From the NCBI RefSeq assembly GCF_052115865.1, contig NZ_JBQKME010000018.1:1-26998 (forward strand): DNA of 26,998 bases, written 5' to 3'. Numbering within the stretch: position 1 is the first letter of the stretch; every line of letters begins with the position of its first letter. This document shows, piece after piece, positions 21,998 to 26,998 of the stretch. Source of the stretch: Fundicoccus_A sp052115865. GTDB lineage: Bacteria > Bacillota > Bacilli > Lactobacillales > Aerococcaceae. The notes beneath the pieces were generated by a model. The model saw only the letters and a program-made list of their open reading frames with translations. It had not been told where the DNA came from and did not search any database. A program made the translations under genes and the position numbers.

Positions 21998-22544
21998 TAA
22001 GTAATTTAAAAACATTTGAAAATAAGAATTTTGGGAAACTCACTGTTATAGAAAAAGACGGTGAGTTTTTCTTTATAGCTAATGAAGTAGCAACTATGTT
22101 AGGATATGTTAATCCAAGAAAAGCTGTTTATGACCATGTAGATGAAGAAGATAAGGGTGTAACGAAATGGAACACCCCTGGAGGAATACAGAATATTTCA
22201 ATAATTAACGAATCAGGATTGTATTCACTTATCCTTTCATCAAAATTGCCACAAGCAAAAATATTCAAAGCTTGGGTAACTAGAGAAGTCTTACCAAGTA
22301 TTAGAAAAAATGGAGGATATATAGCTGGTCAAGAAAAGAAAACTAACGAAGAGCTAATTGCAGATGCAATTCTTGTAGCCAATAGAATTATTGCTGAAAG
22401 AGAAGAAGAAATTAAAAATTTAAGACCAAAGGCAGATTATTATGACAAATTAGTAGATTATAACCTACTTACAAACTTTAGAAATACTGCCAAAGAATTA
22501 GGAATACCACAAAACCAATTTATAAGTTTTTTAATGGATAAGGG

Positions 22545-22558
22545 ATTAATTTATAGAG
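22545..22558 (+). repeat. Left target duplication of the IS30-family element
   Basis: ATTAATTTATAGAG at 22545-22558 is repeated exactly at 23946-23959 on the far side of the insertion. At 14 bp it is much longer than the 2-3 bp common in this family. Confidence 0.85.
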
Positions 22559-22634
22559 CGGAAATTTCAAGTTGAAGTTAGCCACTTATCGTAAACAATG
22601 TGTTACCTACTAACTTACTGTATTGGTCTATCTA

Positions 22635-22744
22635 GTCAGTGCTTGACAATGAGCTGAGGCATGATAGGGTCATTCCAAGGCTGGCTTCTGCCAGCTTCCC
22701 AGGCTTTCAGTCATGCTGAAGGAGGCTCGTTGTCAAGCACTGAC
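22635..22744 (-). repeat. Long stem-loop at the 3' end of the IS30 transposase
   Basis: GTCAGTGCTTGACAATGAGC (22635-22654) and GCTCGTTGTCAAGCACTGAC (22725-22744) form a 20-bp stem with one G-U pair. Inside are the small hairpin GGCTGGC/GCCAGC and GGCATGA/TCATGCT pairings, so the RNA would be highly structured. The outer arm covers the transposase stop codon at 22733-22735. It may terminate or protect the mRNA or act as an insulator. Confidence 0.75.
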
Positions 22745-23827
22745 GAGTCCTTCCTCTTGTCTTGCTTTTTTGAAGGCTTTAGTAAAGACTTCATGAGGTG
22801 TTTGATAACCTAATATTCTCCTAGGATAATCATTCATCCATTGTTGTATTCTCAAACAATCCCTTTGAGTTAAGTCACTCATAGAGTTACCTTTTGGAAT
22901 GAAACGACGAATGAATTTATGTTGATTCTCACTCGTTCCTCTTTCCCAAGAGGCATAGGGATGCGTAAAGTAGACATCTAATACCTCAGATAACCCTTCG
23001 TGGAGTCCTGAAAATTCTGAACCGTTATCTGATGTGATACTCTTAAAGATATACTCAAACTGATCACCTGCTCTTTCTTTCAAATTCGTCACTGCTTTAT
23101 CGACTGATTCAGCATCTTTTCCGTCAATTTTTAGAATGACTTCAAAGCGTGTTTGTCTTTCAACAAGCGTGAGTAATACTGGCTCGGATTTTGTCTTATT
23201 CCCTATAACGGTGTCGATTTCCCAATGACCAAATGTTTCTCGAGTATCAATTGATTGAGGGCGTTCTTCAATGGAAGTTCCAAGCACTCGCTTATTACGA
23301 CGAACTTTTTGACTAGGGTTCTTTATCTTACGAGAAAGTTTCTCTAATAAATCGATATTTTTAGTCCGCATAATTCCACTATCAATCCAGTGGTATAAAG
23401 TAGTGGTACAAGGAATTAGTTCGTTTGCGAATAAGTTGTAACGATTCGCAAAACCAACCACCGTATCGGGTGACCATCCATCTTCTAACATCTTTTGATC
23501 AGCCCAATCAATAAAGTCAGTGGAATCAACCCATTTAGGACGTCTTCCTGAATTTTTACGTAAGTCTTCATAGCGTGATTGTGCAAGTTTTGGGTCGTAA
23601 ACCTGGTAGGTATAAGTATAAACTTTACTCCCTTGTTTTTGACGACGGATTTGACGAATTGTCCCACGTTTTATTTCATTGTTGATTGTTTGTGGGGCAC
23701 GTTCAATGGATTTAGCAATGTGACGATTTGAATAGTTTTCATGTACCAAAATTGAAATTTGACACCGTTCTTCATAGGTGAGATGTTTGCCTTTATGTGA
23801 TGATGTGCTAGAATTAGTATGCGTCAT
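22733..23827 (-). CDS. tnp: IS30-family transposase
   Basis: The protein has 364 aa. The N-terminal helix-turn-helix region reads HLTYEERCQISILVHENYSN and RHIAKSIERAPQTINNEIKRG, the signature of IS30. The DDE catalytic domain follows: Asp in FGHWEIDTVIG, Asp in ITSDNGSEFS, and Glu in YASWERGTSENQHKFIRRFI, with the following Arg-rich stretch. C-terminal LGYQTPHEVF is also typical. The gene is full length for the family and should be active. Its start is followed upstream by a normal left end of the element. Confidence 0.95.
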   Translation of the reverse strand: MTHTNSSTSSHKGKHLTYEERCQISILVHENYSNRHIAKSIERAPQTINNEIKRGTIRQIRRQKQGSKVYTYTYQVYDPKLAQSRYEDLRKNSGRRPKWVDSTDFIDWADQKMLEDGWSPDTVVGFANRYNLFANELIPCTTTLYHWIDSGIMRTKNIDLLEKLSRKIKNPSQKVRRNKRVLGTSIEERPQSIDTRETFGHWEIDTVIGNKTKSEPVLLTLVERQTRFEVILKIDGKDAESVDKAVTNLKERAGDQFEYIFKSITSDNGSEFSGLHEGLSEVLDVYFTHPYASWERGTSENQHKFIRRFIPKGNSMSDLTQRDCLRIQQWMNDYPRRILGYQTPHEVFTKAFKKARQEEGLVSA

Positions 23828-23945
23828 GTGATTTCATCCTTATCTATTGAGAGTGTGGTAACTTCAATAATAACATGAAATTCACATGGCGTTTTTTTAT
23901 TTAATTGGATTTTTTGAAGTGGCTAACTTCATTATAAAATCCGCC

Positions 23946-23959
23946 ATTAATTTATAGAG
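23946..23959 (+). repeat. Right target duplication of the IS30-family element
   Basis: An exact copy of ATTAATTTATAGAG, followed directly by the rest of the antirepressor frame. Confidence 0.85.
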
Positions 23960-24121
23960 ATAAGAAAAAGAAACTCTTACCTTATGCAGATAAGAACAAA
24001 GGATATTTTGAAGTAAAAGAATGGGTTGATCCACTAGGTACACTTGTAGGCATACAAACATTTATAACACCAAAGGGAAGACACTACCTACTAATTTTAT
24101 TAGATAGTGAAGGTTTCTACG

Positions 24122-25927
24122 ATGAATAAGATATTAGAATCCATTCTTTCTGATATTAAAAACCTAATTAAAATAGACAACCCAAAGAAATTTATATTAT
24201 CAAACATTCCTTATCTATCCTTTTTCTACATTGGAAATATCTTTTCTAAGCACATCAATTCTTATGTTGGAGGAGATATTATTGACAGAATAATGGTGGG
24301 AATTTCTGATATAGGAACTTTATCTTATATACCAAGTATTAATCCAAGGGACTTGTTAGTAGGTGTTTCAGTTGCTGGTCTTGTTAAGCTAATTGTTTAT
24401 AGTAAAGGTAAAAACAAAAAGAAATATAGGCAAGGTAAAGAGTATGGATCTGCAAGATGGGGAGAAAGTAAGGATATTGCTCCATATATAGACCCTAAGT
24501 TTGAAAACAATGTTCTCATAACTAATACCGAAAGACTAACAATGAACTCAAGACCTAAAAATCCTAAATATGCCAGAAATAAAAATGTATTAGTAATAGG
24601 TGGTTCTGGATCAGGTAAGACAAGATTTTATGTCAAGCCAAATCTAATGCAAATGCATTCTTCCTATGTAGTAACAGACCCTAAAGGCACACTTGTGTTA
24701 GAGTGTGGAAAAATGCTTTATGAAAATGGATATGACATAAAGATTTTAAATACAATAAACTTCAAAAAGTCCATGAAATACAATCCCTTTGCTTATCTTC
24801 GATCAGAAAAGGATATTTTAAAACTTGTCCAAACCATAATTGCTAACACCAAAGGAGATGGAGAAAAGGCTGGAGAAGATTTCTGGGTAAAGGCTGAAAA
24901 GTTATATTACACCGCCCTTATCGGTTATATCTATTATGAAGCACCAGAAGAAGAAAAGAACTTTAAGACACTTTTGGATATGATTGACGCAAGTGAGGTT
25001 AGAGAAGATGACGAAACCTATATGAACCCAATTGATAGGCTATTTGAAGCCCTTGAAAAGAAAGACCCAAGTCATTTTGCAGTTAAGCAATATAAGAAAT
25101 ATAAGCTTGCAGCAGGAAAAACTGCTAAGTCAATTCTCATATCATGTGGAGCAAGACTTGCACCTTTTGATATAAGAGAGCTTAGAGAACTAATGAGCGA
25201 AGATGAATTAGAGCTTGATAAAATTGGAGATAGAAAAACTGCTTTATTCGTAATAATATCAGATACAGATGATACCTTTAACTTTGTAGTCTCAATAATG
25301 TATTCTCAATTATTTAATCTACTATGTGATAAGGCAGATGATGTGTATGGTGGAAGACTTCCAGTTCATGTTAGGTGTCTACTTGATGAGTTTGCAAATA
25401 TAGGATTAATTCCTAAATTTGAAAAATTGATTGCGACAATCCGAAGCCGAGAGATTTCGGCAAGCATTATTTTGCAGGCACAATCTCAATTAAAGGCGAT
25501 TTACAAAGATCATGCGGATACTATTATAGGTAACTGTGATAGTACCCTATTCTTAGGTGGGAAAGAGAAAACAACACTAAAAGAGCTTTCAGAGACACTT
25601 GGAAAGGAAACGATCGACCTTTACAATACTTCGGAAACAAGGAGCAATCAAAAGAGTTTCGGATTAAATTACCAAAAGACCGGCAAAGAGCTGATGAGCC
25701 AAGACGAGATTACTGTTATGGACGGAGGAAAATGTATCTTTCAGCTTCGTGGTGTTCGCCCTTTTTTATCGAATAAATTCGACATCACAAAGCACAAGAA
25801 TTATAAACTCTTAGAGGACTACGACAAGAGGAATTTCTTTGATATTCAGAAGTATCTTGCCACAAGAGAAAAAGCAAAATTAAGAAAGAATACTGTGGTT
25901 ACAAGAATGAATATTTCACTTGATTAA
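24122..25927 (+). CDS. VirD4/TraG-type type IV coupling protein
   Basis: The protein has 601 aa. ATG 24122 is chosen: AGTGAAGG lies 8 nt upstream, and the start overlaps the antirepressor stop by 8 nt. Two hydrophobic N-terminal segments (about 25-45 and 75-95) would anchor it in the membrane. Walker A GGSGSGKT (160-167), then TDPKGTLVLECG, and the second nucleotide-binding region LDEFANIGLIPKFE (Asp422-Glu423) are the standard T4CP motifs. ILQAQSQLKAIYKDHADTII and NCDSTLFLGGKEK follow. It is the ATPase that carries the relaxase-DNA complex to the conjugation channel, working with PcfB. From about 25430 the codon use becomes less AT-rich, suggesting a recombined 3' third. The rest of the channel genes lies beyond this window. 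Confidence 0.93.
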   Translation: MNKILESILSDIKNLIKIDNPKKFILSNIPYLSFFYIGNIFSKHINSYVGGDIIDRIMVGISDIGTLSYIPSINPRDLLVGVSVAGLVKLIVYSKGKNKKKYRQGKEYGSARWGESKDIAPYIDPKFENNVLITNTERLTMNSRPKNPKYARNKNVLVIGGSGSGKTRFYVKPNLMQMHSSYVVTDPKGTLVLECGKMLYENGYDIKILNTINFKKSMKYNPFAYLRSEKDILKLVQTIIANTKGDGEKAGEDFWVKAEKLYYTALIGYIYYEAPEEEKNFKTLLDMIDASEVREDDETYMNPIDRLFEALEKKDPSHFAVKQYKKYKLAAGKTAKSILISCGARLAPFDIRELRELMSEDELELDKIGDRKTALFVIISDTDDTFNFVVSIMYSQLFNLLCDKADDVYGGRLPVHVRCLLDEFANIGLIPKFEKLIATIRSREISASIILQAQSQLKAIYKDHADTIIGNCDSTLFLGGKEKTTLKELSETLGKETIDLYNTSETRSNQKSFGLNYQKTGKELMSQDEITVMDGGKCIFQLRGVRPFLSNKFDITKHKNYKLLEDYDKRNFFDIQKYLATREKAKLRKNTVVTRMNISLD

Positions 25928-26087
25928 ATGACAAAATATGGGAAAAGTGATACAATGAAGTGAATCTGAATTTCATCAGACTGAAAATTAGAAGGCACCC
26001 AAATTTATTTATAAGATGAGCCGACTTATTCAGAGAATGATTCAAAATAATAAAGTGATTTTTAGATAAATCGTAGGAGGATAAGTG

Positions 26088-26435
26088 ATGAGAAGAATTA
26101 AAACTAAAAATTTAGTTAGTGTGTTCCAAGTGTCTGATATTGAGCAATCATTGAAGTGGTATAAAAAGTGGTTAGGAGAACCGGATGTTATTCCTATGGA
26201 AGGTATTGCAGAATATCAGATATCTCCAAATGCGTGGCTGCAATTATCTTGTGATGAAGAGAATAAACAAGAAAAAAGTGCTATTGTACTTGGTGTTGAA
26301 GATATAAACATGACAAAAAGGACTTTAGAAGAGTGCGGAGTAGAAACCGGGGAAATTGTTGATTATGAAGTTGTGTTGATATTTGATATTTTTGATGTTG
26401 ATGGTAATAAGATTACGCTTGCACAAGAAGTTTAA
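26088..26435 (+). CDS. VOC-family protein inserted in the conjugation module
   Basis: The protein has 115 aa. ATG 26088 is preferred over GTG 26085 for spacing from TAGGAGG. The fold reads VSVFQVSDIEQSLKWYKKWL, IAEYQISPNAWLQLSCDEEN, then IVLGVEDINMTKRTLEECGV and IFDIFDVDGNKITLAQE, the usual double beta-alpha-beta-beta-beta of glyoxalase/bleomycin-resistance proteins. The final D-x-D-G-N-x-I-x-L is typical. It could bind or modify a toxic small molecule. It is not similar in detail to the VOC protein at 12414. Its place between the coupling protein and the ssb-like gene, with its own terminator, shows it was inserted as cargo. Confidence 0.85.
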   Translation: MRRIKTKNLVSVFQVSDIEQSLKWYKKWLGEPDVIPMEGIAEYQISPNAWLQLSCDEENKQEKSAIVLGVEDINMTKRTLEECGVETGEIVDYEVVLIFDIFDVDGNKITLAQEV

Positions 26436-26463
26436 GTTAACCAATTAAATAGAGTCTATTAGA

Positions 26464-26498
26464 GGAAGTAAAAGCAAATAGCGGATACTTCCTTTTTT
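26464..26498 (+). terminator. Terminator after the VOC gene
   Basis: GGAAGTA (26464-26470) and TACTTCC (26486-26492) pair, followed by six T. It ends the VOC transcript before the ssb leader. Confidence 0.75.
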
Positions 26499-26523
26499 GA
26501 TGCTTAAAAATAAGGAGGAAGAG

Positions 26524-26583
26524 ATGAAAATAAGGAACAGATCCCCCACTATATCGGTGAAAATAATCAGAATAGGCAAGTAG
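26524..26583 (+). CDS. 19-aa leader peptide before the ssb-like gene
   Basis: AAGGAGGA precedes ATG 26524; the product is MKIRNRSPTISVKIIRIGK. It is too short for an ordinary ORF call. The stop is 3 nt before a hairpin with a T-run, the layout of an attenuation leader. It is basic and has several Ile and Arg codons. Confidence 0.5.
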   Translation: MKIRNRSPTISVKIIRIGK

Positions 26584-26586
26584 CAA

Positions 26587-26620
26587 GGCGATAGAGAGTA
26601 ATCCTATCGTCTATTTTTTT
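26587..26620 (+). promoter_or_regulatory. Leader hairpin before the ssb-like gene
   Basis: GGCGATAG (26587-26594) pairs with CTATCGTC (26604-26611), followed by a T-run to 26620. This is nearly the same hairpin as at 19866-19897. It comes right after a leader-peptide stop codon and 26 nt before the ssb start, so it can work as an attenuator. Confidence 0.65.
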
Positions 26621-26645
26621 ACTCAAAATACGAAAGGAAAAGGAA

Positions 26646-26909
26646 ATGGACAAAGAAAAAATGATTAATATCAATGCCGGTCTTTTGGAAGAGCCTGTGT
26701 TTAGCTCATTTGAAAAAGACGGCGAAGAGGTAAAGGTTGCAAACTTCACCTTGGTGAAGAAGTACGGAGGTGGTAAGGAATACATCAAATGCTCGGTGTA
26801 TGGCGAAAAAAGTGAGATGGCAAGGGATTTCAAAAAAGGAGATTTTATCCATGTGTTCGGCTACTACAAGGAAAGAGCTAAGGGAGATGTGAATGCTAAG
26901 CTGTACTAG
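26646..26909 (+). CDS. Short SSB-like single-strand DNA-binding protein
   Basis: The protein has 87 aa, with GAAAGGAAAAGG before ATG 26646. The OB-fold core is visible: INAGLLEEPVFSSFEKDGEE then VKVANFTLVKKYGGGKEYIK, CSVYGEKSEMARDFKKGDFI, HVFGYYKERAKGD. It matches the small SSB-like proteins of Tn1549-type elements, which protect transferred single strands. These usually run on for several more residues of C-terminal strand and tail; here a TAG at 26907-26909 ends the protein early, just before TENAK and another stop, so the end may be truncated. The codon use is less AT-rich than most of the window. Whether the product folds is uncertain. Confidence 0.75.
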   Translation: MDKEKMININAGLLEEPVFSSFEKDGEEVKVANFTLVKKYGGGKEYIKCSVYGEKSEMARDFKKGDFIHVFGYYKERAKGDVNAKLY

Positions 26910-26964
26910 ACAGAAAATGCTAAGTAGGATTGGACACTTACGCTATCAACAAAACACCGCTTAT

Positions 26965-26992
26965 ATTACAATATTGATAATAGTATTGTAAA
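26965..26992 (+). promoter_or_regulatory. Inverted repeat at the window end
   Basis: TTACAATA (26966-26973) and TATTGTAA (26984-26991) with a 10-nt centre, then AAGGTGG, which looks like a ribosome site for a gene starting outside the window. It may be that gene's operator. Confidence 0.4.
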
Positions 26993-26998
26993 AGGTGG

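Larger units (their letters stand above)
22559..23945 (-). mobile_element. IS30-family insertion sequence, intact
   Basis: The element is 1387 bp between 14-bp direct repeats. Inner inverted repeats TGAAGTTAGCCACTT (22573-22587) and AAGTGGCTAACTTCA (23917-23931) each lie exactly 14 nt from the duplication, and the outer bases are partly alike (CGGA/TCCG). The transposase is on the minus strand. A long hairpin lies past its 3' end. The insertion has restored nothing and split an antirepressor gene. Confidence 0.88.
21994..24129 (+). pseudogene. Bro-N antirepressor split by an IS30-family element
   Basis: The gene runs 21994-22558 and resumes at 23960-24129. Removing the IS and one 14-bp duplicate gives an unbroken 244-aa frame (LIYR joined to DKKKKLLPYADKNKG). 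The N-terminal Bro-N domain (about 1-105: FFFIANEVATMLGYVNPRKA, ESGLYSLILSSKLPQAKIFK, TREVLPSIRKNGGYI) is followed by a coiled coil and a C-terminal ANT-type domain (NFRNTAKELGIPQNQFISFL, FITPKGRHYLL). Such proteins free phage or element genes from repression. The remaining 5' ORF (21994-22575) could make a 193-aa protein lacking the ANT end. The insertion separates pcfB from the coupling protein gene. Confidence 0.88.

Noticed and set aside
1..26998. CRISPR arrays, rRNA or tRNA genes
   Set aside because: No regular repeat-spacer pattern, and no cloverleaf or rRNA-like conserved stretch was found by eye on either strand.

Overview
The window is AT-rich, low-GC Gram-positive DNA with AGGAGG-type ribosome sites throughout. 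IS1216, a PrgP/RepB-type ParA remnant, PcfB and a VirD4-type coupling protein point to an enterococcus or a close relative in the Lactobacillales. It is accessory DNA, either a plasmid or a mosaic integrative element. I saw no rRNA, tRNA or CRISPR array.

Layout. (1) 1-4292 is plasmid-like backbone: a small unknown ORF, a serine recombinase, a 646-aa DUF3991/Toprim primase-like protein with a second degenerate module, a complete hicAB toxin-antitoxin pair, and a higA antitoxin whose toxin gene is cut by an IS6-family end. (2) 4293-7710 is an IS graveyard: an IS6 fragment, a truncated parA, an IS21 left end with a broken istA, an unknown 112-aa ORF, an IS3-type orfA remnant, a mazE-like remnant, and one intact IS1216 (6903-7710). 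(3) 7946-11056 is one 1036-aa protein joining a calcineurin-like metallophosphoesterase to a STAND/NACHT-like NTPase. It looks like a single-gene anti-phage or conflict system and is the best candidate for something undescribed. A serine resolvase follows it. (4) 12362-14999 is a possible genotoxin-protection island: a palindromic operator, a VOC protein, a TetR regulator and an AlkC-like DNA alkylation-repair protein in one operon, then a ClbS/DfsB-like protein. (5) 14996-18779 holds small single-gene cargo (DUF4825 lipoprotein, DUF6440, GNAT, Imm32-like, methyltransferase), several separated by related short repeats, plus a CD1845-like pseudogene. (6) 18978-26909 is part of a Tn1549-type conjugative module: AraC/GyrI regulator, RepA_N-type initiator, DnaC-like loader, PcfB, a Bro-N antirepressor split by an IS30-family element, a VirD4/TraG coupling protein, an inserted VOC gene, and a short SSB-like gene behind a leader-peptide/hairpin region.

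How the genes work together. Genes 19922-25927 overlap by 4-8 nt and form one translationally coupled operon for replication, relaxosome docking and DNA export, now interrupted by the IS30 element. The TetR-VOC-AlkC operon probably senses a toxic compound and switches on DNA repair and drug binding. The metallophosphoesterase-STAND gene stands alone with its own putative promoter. All functional calls rest on motifs read by eye; no database search was run.
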